A stretch of DNA of 64,000 bases from an uncultured Ruminiclostridium sp. (lineage in GTDB: Bacteria > Bacillota > Clostridia > Oscillospirales > Ruminococcaceae). How positions within the stretch are numbered: position 1 is the stretch's first letter; each line of letters begins with the position of its first letter. The translations under genes were made by a program, and so were the position numbers. The notes below the pieces were generated by a model. It saw nothing but the letters and a program-made list of their open reading frames with translations, was not told the origin of the DNA and ran no database searches. The stretch lies in assembly GCA_947630175.1 (NCBI GenBank), contig CANRGJ010000002.1:1-64000 (forward strand), given 5' to 3'. Shown piece after piece: positions 25,401-40,400 of the stretch.

Positions 25401-28400
25401 TACAGTGAAGAAGTAATTGCCGGGCTTTGAGAAGATGATGTCTTCAAACTGCTTTGTGTAAAGACCTGTCGTTTTGTCAAGATCGCCTTTTCCAATCGTC
25501 AGGGTGTTGTTGGTTATTACTACGGGATAATCGGAATTTTCCTTATCAAGAGCGATCTTAAAGGTAAACTGGTCGTCAGTGAGCCATTCTCTTCCATCAA
25601 TTACCTTGTTCACAACGGGAGGCCATACGCCCGATGCGGTATACTTGTTGGTAAACTCGGCGTCTGCACCGCTAATCACCTTTGCGGAAAGCGTTCCGTC
25701 GTAATTGTCGGTAACTTCCACCTTGACAGTGAATACAGCGTCGTCGTAATCTATGCTGTATTCCTTTTCATAGCCTTCGGGTATTATCTCGCTCAGCTTG
25801 AAGGTGTAAACGGTGGTTTTCTGTCCGTTGGATTTAAAGTCGATACTGCCGAAGTAATCTTTGTGTTCGGAAGTTTCATCGGTAACGGTCACCGTATCGC
25901 CGTTCAGCTTGATAAGTCCGCTTCTGAAAGCGTCGGCGGTAATGGCGTCGTCAGGGTCGGGCTTCAGAGCAAAGGTGAAGGAATCGGTGAATACGCCCTC
26001 AATGCCGAGCCATTCTCTGCCTTCCAATACCTTCGCTGCGCTTATGGAGTTTTCGGAAAGGGAGCCGCTGGCGGCGTAAGTGTTGGTGAAGGTAACGGTA
26101 ACGGAATTGCCATTTACCGTATAATCGCCCTTTTGCTTTGTTCCCTCCTGAAGCACGTCGGTGACAAAGGCGGTAAGAGTGCCTTCGCCGTCGTCGGTCA
26201 CTTCAAACGTTACTATATAAGGCTTGCTGTAAGTCAGTCCCTTTGTATCGGCGGGCGTGGTTTCCCTGATAATGAAGCTGTAATAAATGCTGCCCACCGT
26301 ACCGTTTGAATTGAAAGTGATGTTGCCGAACGATGAGGTATGAATGGGAGTCTGGGCGGTGATGTTGGTTTTGCCGTTTGCAACGGTTATCGTTCCGTCC
26401 TCGACTGCCTGTATTGTTTCATCGCCGTAAGCCTCGATAGTAAATTCAAAATCGTCAGGGCTGTCGGGATAGTCCTTGCTGTTTTTCCACTCTCTGCCGT
26501 CTATCTGCTTTTCCACCGACATATTCCAGGTGGTTGTGGCTGAATAGGTGTTGGTGAAAGCAAAGCTGTCGCCGTATGCGTCAATATCGTCAACAGGTTT
26601 TCCGTCAATAAGCAGCTTTGTTATCTCGGCGTTAAGATTTCCCTCATTGTCGTCGGTCACCTGCACTGTCACTTCGTAAACAGTATCGTCAAAGGAAATT
26701 CCATAATCCGAAAGCTGTTTGCTCCTGAAGTCCTTTTTCTGGGTTATGGTAAAGGTGTATTCTCCGGGTTTGGTGAAGGAATATTGCGCAGACTTGTCAA
26801 AGCCTGCCGCATAGTCGGCGCTGTACTGAGTCTTAACAGCGGACGCCGCTGCAATTCCCGCAGTATTTGAAGGTGCGGGCATTGATATATGCATATTGTC
26901 GGGAACGGTCACCGTCAGACCGTCAGGCACTTCCGTTTCAACCGCAATATCGTAATTGAATACGTCGGCGCTTATCCAGGGCCTGCCGATAAAGTTCTCG
27001 GTAACGGAGAAGTTCCATTTTCCTGACGAAACGTACTCGTTGGTGAAATCAAGGGAAAGCTGCTGATTTGCAAGCGGGTTTCCGTCCTTGTCAACAAATT
27101 CCGCAGTCATATCACCGTTGAACTGGTCGGTCACCTTGACGTAAACGTCGTAAGATTCATTAGAATAAGTAAGTCCCTTGTCGGTCCCGTTGATCACTAC
27201 GCCGGGAACTATCTCGGAAACGGTGAATTTGTAGATGTGCGTTTCCTTGCCGTCTGATACGAACTTCAAAGCGTCAAACATCGCTTTGCCGTCATTGTCC
27301 TCGTTTGCTGATGCGGGGTCGGGAATGAAAAGGGTCTTTCCCACTTCATTTTCTGTATAATCGTCAGCGGGAGCGATCGTGAAGCTAAAGCTTTCATCGC
27401 TGTCTTTCCAATCTCTGCCCTTCAGCAGCTTGACGGCGGTAATTCCTGAAAGCTGGGCTTCGGCGTGATAGCCGTTGGTGAAGAACACGTCTTCGTCAGT
27501 AACGGAAACGGAGTTGATAACGCCGTCTGCGCCGCTTATATACTCCTTGCCGTCAATGGTGAGAGACGTTATGGCAAGATTGCCGCTGTCGTTGTCCTCC
27601 ACTTTTACAACAAGCTGATATGTGTGTTCTTTATCGTAGAGTATACCGTCGTTTGAGCCTGATTTTTCCTTTATGGTGAATTTATATTCGCCAGCTTCGG
27701 TAAATTTTACGGACATATTTCCCTTGCGCAGAGTATCAGCTGTGGGTATTTTATCGGACTGAGCGTTTATGTTGCCGTCTGTAACGACCACTCCGCTTTC
27801 GGGATTATCCTCGCTTGGATCAGCCGTAAATACAAAGCTGTCTTTAAGGTCGTCCCATGACGCACCTGTAAGCTGTTTGTAAATATTTATAAATGCAGTA
27901 ACGGGCTTAGCTGTATAGATATTCTTAAAGACAATATCATCGGCAGGCACATAATTATCGTCCGCATTTTCGCTGACTGAAATTTCCTTTGTGACATTGT
28001 AGGTCTTGTCTGAGTTTTCTGTAACTGTGAATGTCACCTTGTATACCGCCTTGCTGTAAGCTATGCCGTTATCGGGCGTTGACTGTTCGCTTACAAGGAA
28101 GGTGAAATTATATTCATCAGCGGAAGTAAAGTCAAGATTTGTGATATCAAGAGGGATATCGGCTGACTTTATGCTGTCGGCGGCGGAAATTACTGCCTCA
28201 GCAGAAGAAACGCCCTTTGAATATCTTCCGTCAAAGGCAAGTACGCCTGAGGTGAAATATTTTTCAGTATCCTTATCCGCTTTGACGTCAAAGGTGAATT
28301 TGTCGGTATTCAGCCATTTATTTTCGGCTCTTCCGATAAAGTCCTTGGATATTGTGATATTATATGAATATTTGTAGGTATTTACAATGGAAATGGTGTC

Positions 28401-31400
28401 CGCTGAAAGTGCGCCGTTCTTGCCGTCCACTGTGGAGTCGGTTATTTCCAGCTGCCCGTCGGTATCCTCAACGGTCACTGTCCAGGTATGCACGTTGCCG
28501 TCATAGGTCAGACCTGCGGCGCTTCCTGCCGTTTCCTGAACCGTGAATGTGTAAACTCCGGGCCGATAGAAACGCAGAGGAAGCTGTGTGCTGGGCGCTG
28601 TTTTTGTAAAGGCGAGAGAGGCGGGTACATCAGCTTCGCCTGACGGCGTTTTAAGCTTGACGTCGTCGGTGTCTACTCCGTCCTTTGTCAGCGTGAGAAC
28701 AGCGGTAAAGCTGTCGGTATCGGACCACGCTCTGCCACGAAGATCCTTGATAACGGTAAGCTGAGAATCAACGTAAGCCTTGTTGGTAAAGCTGAGGTCG
28801 TCAGCTTTCTTGACTTCGGTTATCGTGATTGTGCCGTCGTTGTTGTCAACGGCTTTTGCAGTTATGGTGTAGGTTTTTTCGTCATACAGGGTGCCACCTG
28901 AAGTGTTGCTGACTTCCTTTAAGGTAAATTCATAATCACCCGGCTCGTCAACTGTTATGTCTCCGAAAACGCCGCTGTATGTGTCTGAAACGTCAGTACC
29001 TTTGGTTATGGTCAGCTTGCCGACAGCTTCCTTAACGCCGTTGTTGTCAAAGGAAACGGAGGAACTGTCAGGCTTTTTGGAAACGGAAAGTTCAAAGTTA
29101 AATTTGTCCTTGTCGCTCCACTGTCTGCCCTCAAGGGTCTTGTTAACGGTTATGCCTGAAATTATACCCTGTGCATTATAATCGTTCACGAAGGACAAGC
29201 CGTTGAATACGTCCTTGTTGCCAATATCAACGGTGAGATTTCCCAGGAAGTCGTCTTTTACCGTGAGGTCAACGGTATATTTCTTACTGTCATAGGTGAG
29301 TCCGTTTTGTACATACTTGCCGTCATCAGGCGTTATGCCGTCGGGAATAACCTCGCTTACCTCTATGGCGTAATTGTTGACTTCAGTGCCGTTGGAATGG
29401 AATGTTACACTGCCAAAGGTGTTGGTGTAAGGAGTTCCGTCGATTGTTCCGATTACGGATATATCGTCGGGGAGTTCAATATAATCGGAGTTATTCGCTG
29501 TATCCCCTTTCGCAAGAGATAAGGTGAAATCAAAGCTCTCATCTTTGCTCACTGTGCCGCTTGCGAACCTATCGCCTGTTTTCAGCCAGTTTCTGCCATT
29601 CAGAGTCTTGGAAACGGTAATTCCGCTTAATTCGGTGGTCGCCTGATAGGTATTTACGAAAGAAAGCGGATTCTTTTCATTGTAGGTCACGGGGTTTCCG
29701 CTGTTGTCAGTGACTTTAAAATCAACAGGAGTGAGGAGACCCTTTTCATTGTCCTTAACTGTAACGTCCATTGTGTAGACGACCTTTGAAAGGGTCATAC
29801 CGTTTTCGTCTGTTCCTGTTTCCTTTACCACAAATTTGTAAACGCCGTCCTTGGTAAAGGTTATGTCTTCAAACTGATCGGCGACGCTGTTTGTAATGTC
29901 GTCGTATGTGGGGTTATTGTCCTTGTCGACAGTTTTCTTGTCAACGGAAAGCTCCTTGTTTTTAAAGTCAACATTGCTTTTATCTATGCCGTCTGCCTGT
30001 TTGTCTGCAAGCTCGACTGTAAAGTTAAATTCATCTGTTATCGTTTCGCCGTTGATATTTTCGTATTCGTACAGCCAATCTCTGCCGTCAATTGTTTTGC
30101 AGATGACGGGTGGCCATACGCCTGACGGGTCGTAATCGTTGACGAAGGCTATTTCATCAGGTTCAACTTTCACGCCTGTCTTGGTAATATTGGTGACTTC
30201 AGCTTTGATATTGCCGTTGTGAAGGTCTGTCACCGTAATGTCTACCTGATATTGCGACAGGTCGTAGGAAATACCCAGATCTACCTTTTTACCGTCAACG
30301 TCTTTTGCATCATCGGGAACTGTTTCGCTTATGATGAAAGAATACGTTCCGTCTTTTAACGGGTGCTTCTCGTCTTTGAGGAATGAGATGTCGTTTGCGT
30401 ATCCTGTTTGCTTGTTGCCCAGAGCATCGTCGCCGAAAATCTCTGCTCCTACCTCGGGGAGAGTTATCATTCCGCTGTCAACGGCAGCTTTGGCGTTTTC
30501 ATCTTCATCAGCGGGAACTATGTCAAAGGTAAAGCTCTCGGTTTTGTGCCATATCCTGTCCAGCAGAGTCTTGGATATGCTTATAGACTCTGTAAGCGTG
30601 CCAGTCGCTGTGTAGCTGTTTACAAAGGTGTAGGGCTCGCTGGCTTTCTCATTTGCTTCGTCAACTGCTGATGTTTCTACTTTCAGCGTGCCGTCATTGT
30701 TGTCGGTGACTGTTGCTGTGACTGTGTATATCTTTTCGGAATAAGCTATTCCCTCAAAAACGTTACCTGTAATGTCGGCAGGTTTTTCTTCCTGAACGGT
30801 GAAGGTGAACTTACCCGGCTGTGTGAATTTAACGGGTTCTTTAAATGGAACAGGTATGTTGGGGGTATCAACAGTGAGGTTAGTGGGAAGGGTTACGCTT
30901 GCATCAGAAGTTCCTGCAAACTTTACAGAAAATTCGTAGCTTTCATCTTTATCAAGACGTGAGCCTCCTTTTGTGTCGCCCGCTTTCAGCCACTCTCTGC
31001 CTGTAAGCTGTTTCTTCACCTTTGGCGTCCATTCGCCATAAGCGTTGTAAACGTTTGTGAATTTCAGCTGCGTATCTTCGCCGTTGGCTACAAATTTTTC
31101 GCTGTCACTGGTCACGGTGTAGCTGAGAGTGCCGTCAAAATTGTCGGTGACTTCTACCGTCAAGGTATATTCCGTATTGTCATAGGTAATGCCCTTGAAT
31201 ACATTTTTGCCTTTGCTGTTTTCCGTTACTTTGTAACCGTCGGCGTCTTCAGGCTGGACTTCTGCAACTGTAAAGGTGAATGTGCCCGGCTTGGTAAAGG
31301 TTATTTTTTCAAAATCGCTGCGGTATGTGTCGCTTGTTTCAGTTCCCTTGGAAACGGAAACGGTTTGCTTTGCGTTTGTGATAGTGTCGTTAGTATCATC

Positions 31401-34400
31401 TGATACAGCGATATCAAAGGCAAAGCTGTCGGTTTCAAGCCAGCCTGACTGTCTGCCTGTAAAGGTTTTGCTAACAGTGGGCTGCCATACCGCCGTTGCA
31501 TTGTATTCGTTAGTGAATACTATGTCGGTCGGGCTGACTATTTTAGCTGTAAGTTTGCCTTTGTAATCATGAGTAACCTCTACTTTAACTGTGTATACAG
31601 TATTGTCGTAAGTAACACCTTTGAATACATTTTTGCCGTCGCTGGTTTTCGTTACTGTGTAACCGTCGGCGGGTGTGGGCTGGACTTCGGAGATTTTGAA
31701 GTAATAAGTTTGCTTTGAGTCTGTCCCGTATTCGTCCTGATCATAGACAAATGACGTTGTTCCAAAGCTGTCTTTAACTTTTTGGTTTTCCGTTGCAGCG
31801 CTGCTTGTAATGGTCAAGGCGGAGGGAACAGTAACATAATCTGATGTTACCGAGTTGCCATCTTCATTAACAAGCTGAATATCAAAGCTGAACGACTCTC
31901 CACCTGTAAGCCAGTTTCTGCCTTTAAGCACCTTAGTTACGTCTATTTTGTCAAGCGTACCTGATGCGGCATAGGTGTTGGTAAAGGTTATAGTGCTTGA
32001 TGGAGTGGAAACAACTTCTGAGCCCTCAGGCGCAACGCTTGTAACCTTAGCGGTCAAGCTGCCTTTACCGTTGTCGGTAACTGAAACTGTGACAATATAG
32101 GGCTTGCTGTAAGTCAGGCCTTGATATACGCCGTCAACTGCGCCCTCGGGAACGGTTTCGGATACTTTGAACTGATAGTCATACGTTCCCACTGTGCCGT
32201 TGGATTTGAATGTGATCTCACCAAAATTGGCTTTGTGGTCAGATGTGCCATATTCTATGGTTGCTTTTGTGTTGGCAGGCATGATCACATGATTGCCCTC
32301 TTCACCAACAGCACCGACTTTATCAATAGTATCGCCGTAGGCTTCTATGGTGAAATCAAATTTGTCAAATGCCTGCCATGCTCTTCCCTTTATCAATTTT
32401 TCGACGGAAAGAGTAAGCGTGCCGTTAGCGGCGTATGCGTTTGTGAATTTGAATTTGTTGTTGAACGAAGCCTCTGATACCTCTGTATCATTATACTTTG
32501 TAACCTTGGCGGAAAGAGTTCCGTCCATATTATCGGTCACTTCAACGGTTATTTTGTAGCCGCCGGACGGGGTGGTGGTTATGCCCTGATCTTCGATTGT
32601 ATCGGTTTTTTCTGTAAGGGTGAATTCATATGTTCCGGGTTCGGTGAAGGTAACTGTGTATTCGCCGCTGTTGGAGGTTTCACCGGAAGTGGGCGCAGCG
32701 ACGCTAAGTGACGTCGGCAGAGTCACTTTGTAATTTTCTGCTGAATGAGCGTCCATTTCGTTTTTGTTGGGCTCACTACTCAATTTCAGGTCAAAGTTAA
32801 AGGTTTCATCAGTCACCCAAGGTCTTCCTGTCAGAGTTTTGGAAATAGTGAAAGTCCAATCGCCCTTTGAATCATAGATGTTGGTGAAAGGAAGGATTAT
32901 TGCTTTGTTGTGGTTTTTATCGTCATACGTTTTGCACGAATATATTGTTTCCTTACTGTCATTGATTTTGGTTACTGACTCAACCACTACTTCCACTATG
33001 CCGTCAGGCTTTGGATCGCCCTTGCTGTTTTCGTTGTCGGTGACAAGGAGTTGTACACGGTATATAGTATTGTCATAAGTGATACCGTCTTTGGGAGATT
33101 CATCAATTTTTTCAGAAATATCAAAAGTGTAAATATTTCCTGCATCTGACTCGAAAGTTATGTTCTCAAAGTAAATTCTAAGGCTGTCGATGTGTCTGTC
33201 TGTTATGATACTTGTGTCTGTTGCGCTGACAGATACACTTTGACGAGATTTGCTATCTGCTGTTTCTTTTTTAGAATTACCGCTTATAAACTGAATGTTT
33301 TCATCATCTACGGCTTGTTGTGTTGTCTCGTCAGCAGCTGTAATGGTAAATTGATACTGCTCTTCGGACGTCCCTGTTTTCCACTCTCTGCCACTGATTA
33401 TCTTTTCTACCCATATCCAATACAAGTCTTCGGACTGCATACTTGCAGAGCCTGCGGTATAGGCGTTGGTGAAATAAAGATTGGTGGAAGAATCGAAAGT
33501 GTATTTGTAACTGCCGTCGGAGTTGGGTGTTGAATCAGGAACAGTCAAGGCAGTCCCGCCAATTGTCGCTGATTTAATCTCTAAATTGCCTGTCTCGTTA
33601 TCTTCAACTACAACGGTAAGGGTGTATGTATGGGTAGTGTCATAGGCTACACCGCCAATTTCACCTTTTTCTTCAGAGATGGTGTAGGTGTAAGTACCGG
33701 CTTTGTCAAATTCGAGAGTAAATTTGCCGATGTGGTCAATGTCAGAGCCTGATACCTCTGAAGTGACCGTTTCGCCTGATGTAGGCTTAATATCAAATGT
33801 GAACAAATCGGTACTATTCCAAGGTCTGCCTGTGAGTTCCTTCTTGAGAGAAAATTCGGCGGAAACAGGTTTTGCGCTGTATGTGTTTTTGACTGTTATT
33901 GTCTCATTAGAAGGTGTGATCACATACGTTTTAGACTTTGGGTCTTCTGTAACGGTGAAAGTGATAGTGTAGACGGATTTGTCGTAGGTTATGCCGTCCT
34001 TCTCGTACAGTTCCGCTTCAGGAGGATTCTCGGTTATTTTGAGGGTGAATGTGTACTTTGTATTGCCGGGTGTAAATTTAAGGTTAGTGAAACCGAGGGG
34101 AATGGTTACCTTGCGGTCGCCTGTTCCTGATGAAATGGTAACTGTTTGAGAGGAGAATTTGGGATCAGTGCCTTTAGGCAAATCTGTGAAAAAGATCTGA
34201 CCGTTTTCAAATGCTTTTTCTGTTTCGTCATCATAAGCTGTAACGATGAAATTAAATTCATCAGTGGACCGCCAATGATCATCACTTTCACCTGTTTCAT
34301 TGTTTATTCTGCCTGTAAATTTCTTGGAAATGTCGAACGAATCTTTTGCAGAATAGGTGTTGGTGATAGTGATTTTGTTATCGGAGATGTTGGTTGTTGC

Positions 34401-37400
34401 TACAAGCTTTCCGTTTCCATCATCTTCTACTGTCACTGTCCATGTGTAAGTGTTTGGGTCATAGGTTATGCCTGCGGCGGAGCCTGGCTTTTCCTTTATT
34501 GTAAAGGTGTATGTGCCTGGGGCGTAGAAGCGAAAAGTGTTAGTTACTTCGTGATTTGTACTTGTGAAATCAAGCGTTGTAGGTATAGATTTGCCGTCTG
34601 ACAGTTTTACGTTATCTTCATTGCCACTTGTAAGACTGATAGAAGCAGAGAATTTATCATCATCTGCCCAGTTCCTACCCTGGAGGTCTTTAATGACAGT
34701 AAGAGACTGGTCAACATAGGCTTTGTTGGTGAATGTGAGGGTGATAGAGGCGTCTTTTGCTCCTGAACTGCTCGTTTCACTACCAGATGAACCTACAACA
34801 ACATATGAAGCCTGAACAATAAGTTTACCTGTGGGGAGATTAGTATCACTGTCTATCTCACGAGTTACGGTTACGGTAACTTCATATTTGGTGGTGTCAT
34901 ATTCTATGTTGTCTGCGTCTTTTGTTTCTTCAATGGTGAATTTGTATGGTGCGTCTTTTTCGGTTGCAGCGTTAAAATTGATTACTTTTTCTAACGTTTC
35001 TTTTAAGGCTTCGCCTGCATCGCCAGTGCCTGAAACGCTGAGTGCGATAACGCCTGTGCCATCATTATAATCATAATTATCTTTATGGCTATCAGGATTA
35101 TCAGGGTCATATTCTGACGGCGCAGTAATGGTGATTGGTGGATTTGTTGTTTGTTTTATTTTTTCCAATGTATCAGGATCGGGAGTTATAGTGAGCGTAA
35201 ATTCATCAGACGACGCCCATTTTCTGCCTTGAAGCTTCTTTTCAATGCTGAAAGAAATAGAACCGCTTTCGCTGTATGTGTTTATGAAGGTGAAGTTTTC
35301 GTGTTCAGACAATGTAGTTTTTGCAGAAGTTGAGGCATTTACCTCACCTTCGTAAAAGGTCAAATTAAACCCGCCTACATTATTGTCTTCAGCATAGACT
35401 GTGATCGTTTTTGACACATCGTTTGTTATACCTTCTGTTTTGCTTGTTTCGCTTATGCGGAAGGTATAGTAGCCCTGCTCGCTGAAGGTTACAGTTCCGA
35501 GGGGTGCTTTATGGTCTCTTGTTCCTTTTGTGATCGTGACAGGTTCACTGCTGCTTATAGAAGCGCCACCGGGTACTGAAGAATTAGTAAGCTTAATTTC
35601 AAATTTGAATTCGTCGTTTTCATACCAATCACGCCCGACAAGTTCCTTTGTGACGGTGGGAGACCAGGTTGCAGTTGCGCTGTATTTGTTGTTGAAAGAG
35701 AAGGTGTGGGCGTAGTTATCATGGCTATTTTTTGTACTTTCTTTCGGGTAGACATGGCAAGTGCCTACTGGTTTTCCTGTTAAATCGTCTTTGTAAACAT
35801 CGTACTGGATCTCTGATATATCATTGTTTAAGTCTGTAAAAATTAAAGTAGCTTTCAGGTAATAAACCGTGTTGTCATACGTTATGCCTGCTTTTCCACC
35901 GTTTTCTTCTGAAATTTTAAAGGTGTAGACAACAGGGGTCGGTACACCTTCCGACGTTTCAAAGCTAATATCTTTAAAATCTATTTCGCCTATTGCAACG
36001 GATGGGCTACTTCCAATAGCATTTACCGTGTACTCTTGCGGATAGGGGTCGCCCTCTTTATAACCGATACGGTCAAGAAGAGTTTTAAATGTTATTTTGC
36101 CTGCAAGCATAGCATCTATGGTATTTTTATCATTACCCTCTATGTTAAAAGCAAAACTATCAGTGGGCAGCCATTGGTTACCCGGACGTCCAGTCAGCGT
36201 CTTGGTTATTTTATATTGAGTTACGGAGTCGAACTCTTCTACGGTATACTTGTTTGTAAAAAGAATATTACCGTTCTTGATAGTAGTATCTTTTCCGTTT
36301 AGGGTACGCTTTACCTCTCCAAGTTCACAAGTATAATGACCGCCATCAACCGTTATCTTTACAGAAACCGAATATACAGCTTCTGATTTTTCAATATTGG
36401 ATTTCCCGCTTGTACCTTTATACAGCGGATTGTCAATATCAATATCTTTTTCCTTTATCTCAAACGTATATGTGCCTGACTGAGTGAATTTTATTTTGCT
36501 CTTGCCTAATGCTTCGTTAAATCCTCCGAAAAGTTCTTTGGGTATGTTGGTAGTCAGCGTTCTGTCGTGAGAAGCTGTGCCTGCGCCGCCTGATTTTTCA
36601 GTTACTGTTATCGTTGCTTTATTAAAAGTTTCCTTTAATTCTTCGATTGAAGGATCAGTAATTTCAACGTCTAAGTCATTTGTAGCACTTTTAAGTTCTA
36701 TACTAAAATCAAAGCTGTCAAGGTATGTGGTTGAACCTTCAGATGTGTTGATCCAGCCTCTGCCGTTTATGGTTTTGGTGAATGTTAAATCTTCGCTGGG
36801 TATAAAATTGGTAAGTACAAGCTGTTTGTAAGCATTTGTTGAACTTTTTATTTCTTCCGCTGTTACCTCTACATACTGTTCATCCCAGGTGTAACCGCCG
36901 TCTGGAGCGTATATCTCTTTAACGGTGTAGGTCTTGCCTGTATCCAAGGAAAGACCGGTAAAGATTATCTGACCGTTTGCCTCGGTAGTGGACATACCGA
37001 TCTGATGTTCTGCAAGCCATTCGATTGCTTTCTGCTTCTCCGTTTCATTAGCGCCTTTAGATTGTTCTTCATATTCTTTTACGTTTTCCGCTTTTTCATC
37101 GAACAATTTAAAGGTAGCGCCCTTAAGTGGTTTATAGTCGCTCTTTAAAACACCATTTTCATCTACGCTGCCGGAATCCACCTTGAGTATCTCAAGAGTT
37201 CCGCCGAGGTTGCTGTTGGTGACGTTTATAGTTATTTCGGCAGTGCCTCTTGTTCTGTCGATAGTGGCAATAAAGGGAGGCTGAATTACGCCTTCGCCCT
37301 CGACTTTTGTAAATGCAACAGAACCGACAACAGATTCATTCGTTTTATAAGGGATCTTATTCAAATCTGGGATCCCGTCATTTGTTTCGTCACCTAACCG

Positions 37401-40400
37401 TCCGAACAACGTTTCATAATCTATAATACCGTCTCCGTTAGCATCGAGATTTTCCGCCTGTATATCATAGTAATATACATCTGTGCTAAGGGAATTTGTA
37501 TATGAACTGTTCAAATCATTATAATTGAAAACGTGCTTCCAAAGCCTGAACATACCGTCTTCTCTCGGAACAATGTAATATTCGGCGGAAACATAATAAT
37601 CCTGCACAGTCTTTTTATTTTCTTTATCATAAGGAGGATTTATTTCCTTGGGCAGGAAAGCATATGAATGTTTATACTGATCTGCCGAGCTTATGACACA
37701 TTGACCGTAAACAGCATCGTTATTGCTGTCCACTGTGGTATAAGACAGCTCTAAGAAGGTATAGAGAGGCTCATCAATTTTCTTGGTAGAATCTATTTTA
37801 TAAGTTTTCTGTACAACTAACGTCTGGTCGGGAGTATCAAAATAATACCCTACATCAGCGACAGAGAGGGTGTTCATTTTAGCTTCAACAGGCGTAAGAC
37901 CACTTCCGCCGACAGTAAATTTCTGTATTTCCGTGCCTTTGGTTTGCGTGTCAGTATATGTGTATGTGCCGGGATTTGCTCTGCCGGTTTTGTCAGTGGT
38001 TAATTTATAGTTAGTGTCAGGTCTTACAACCTCAAGAATATATTCGGTGCCTGCTGTGTCATATTCAAGGTTGGTGAAAACGTGTTCGCCTGTAAGGGCG
38101 GTGGCAGCGGTGGAAACAAGGTCATAAGCGTTGCTTTGATCAGCTGACGGAACATCTGACCATTTTTCATATTTTTTAATGGTACCATTCGTGTTATACA
38201 CTGCATAACCGCCGTCACCTTCATTTTCACCAGAAGTATGCTTTTTATAGACGTTTAAGGTGACGCCTTGGAGAGCGTGGTCTTCACCGGCTTTCGGGTC
38301 GTATTTGCCATCGCTTGTTTCATCATAGAAGACAAAAGAGCGCAGGTTGAAAATACCCTTGTCCGGCGTGTCTTCGGGATCGACGATCGTGACTTTATTT
38401 TCATCATCTCTAGTCGGCGAAGATAAGGAGGAGGGAGTAAAGGTCCAGTAGTTGGCGATGGCGTAGTCGGTGGTGGTTTGATAATATTTGTTGGTGGTAT
38501 CAGCACCACTGGAACTGCTCACACCTACCGGGTGTTTTTTGCTGTCCAGAAAATCTATAAGCTTATTTTGCAGGTCTGTGTCTGTCGAAGTTCCGGAATA
38601 ATCTATCGGGTTGCTCAAATGGCTGTGATCGCCTATCCTTAAATCGCGATCTTTTGCATATGTATTATAAAGATATTCTTCTCCATAATAGGTCACACTA
38701 CTTACTATTGAATTTTGCAAGTTTCGATACTTATAATAAGTGTTGCCCAATGAATCAGTTCCTTTATATGAACCGTACGTTTTATTATCCCATACATCAA
38801 CTTTATTTTCGGTCGATGTGGCAGAAGAACCTATTTTTCCGCCATAATATATATCAGATTCGTCATAATATACTACACTTTTTGTTTTTTCATATATTGA
38901 GTTTGGATCTTCACATAAATTGTTACCATCAGCGTCATATATATCGCTGATTCTTGTTATTGTTATACCTTTTGGCGCTTGCTCCATATCCAAAATAGGA
39001 AAATGTATCTCGCCCGACTTGGTAAGAACGGAATATGAAAAATCATCGGTGCTATATACGCCTTCAGGTATAATTGTTCCGTTGCCGTCTCTGCCGTCCC
39101 AGTAGAAATAGTTGGTGGAATTTGGCGTGACGATATTGGAAATCTCCACAGGGGCATACTTCGCCAGTTTTCCTTTAAACTCAAGGCGCAGAGTAGCAGT
39201 GGTGGCTTCTTTTACTTCAAAGGAAAAATAGCCGCCCATACCGACATAACTGCCGGGCGTGTTATCAGATTTTCCGCCACCCTCAGGCAAGTCAATTCCG
39301 TCAGGCAGAGTGGTGTAAAATTTTATGTTTGTGGGGGCTTCGGGCGCATGGGCTGTTGTATATAAGTGACCTAAAAGGTCATCATTCGGCTTTTCAAAGA
39401 ATATTTTAAAAGTCTTTTCAAGTTCTGTATCAGTGGAGGAGGGTTGCTTAAAGGTAAAGCCGTGCACGCCAAACGAAGCGTCATACTTTGTAGTACCGGT
39501 GGTGGCGGTATCGCCCCAATTGTTATTCAAAGCTTTTACGGATTTATACAGAATATTGCCCGTGGCGCTGTCAACTATACCTCTGTTGTTGGAGAAAAAG
39601 GTAAATGTATAAGGGGCAAAGCTGTTAAAATCCACTTGATAGATATAGCTGTCATTGGTAAGAACATAAACGGTCTCGGTAAGATTTCCGCTTGACTGGA
39701 GAGCCATAAAATCGCAGTAAGTGCGACCTGTTTTTTCACGGTCATATTCGTCAAACACCTTGATGTCCCAAGCGGAGACCTCAGCCTGTCTTGTCTGATC
39801 CCAGAGGGCTGATTTGCTTATTGCCCTGTTATTGTGTCGTGCAGGTAATTGTGTATGATCATTGGGACCTTTTACTTCAATATAAGTACCGTCAGTTTTA
39901 GTTGTGTCTTTGATATAATAGCATTTTACGGCAGAGTCTCCCCACTTTTTTCCTTTGTTTGCACTGCTGTCCGTTGTATAAACAATGTCGTCGCCTGTTT
40001 TATACTCTTTGTGGCATCCGTCTGTATCATTATACCACCACCAGGTATAAGTAGTGGCGCTTTTAGCACTAGATTCAGGTTTACTTGTGCTATAACTTGT
40101 AGCACCAACACGACAGCAATCGTAATCTGTGCTGGATGAGCCTGTTCTGAACTCAAAGGTGTACACACCCGTTTCTTTTACTTCGTATGTAAGGGGCTTG
40201 TAGGTTTTGGGGACATTTGTATTATGGCTTACTCCATCAGAACCAATATCGGCACCGCCTGTGGTGCCATATGTTTTCATTGTTGTATAATTAGTCGTGT
40301 CAGTGCCTGATTTTCCCTCTTTGGAGGTCATGGTTTTTGCGAGATATTCATAGTACGGGTCAGAAATAAGACCTTGAGCGCCTGCTTCATCCTTGATGTC

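Noticed and set aside
22746-36794. Giant gene as several misassembled or frameshifted genes
   Set aside because: A single frame is open for 6,106 codons, the repeats diverge at DNA level, and there is one ribosome site and one terminator.
37400-37460. Dockerin-like calcium repeat in the head of the giant protein
   Set aside because: There is one good EF-hand-like loop and a poor second one, and the linker and symmetry of a type I dockerin are absent. A cellulosome link is not supported.
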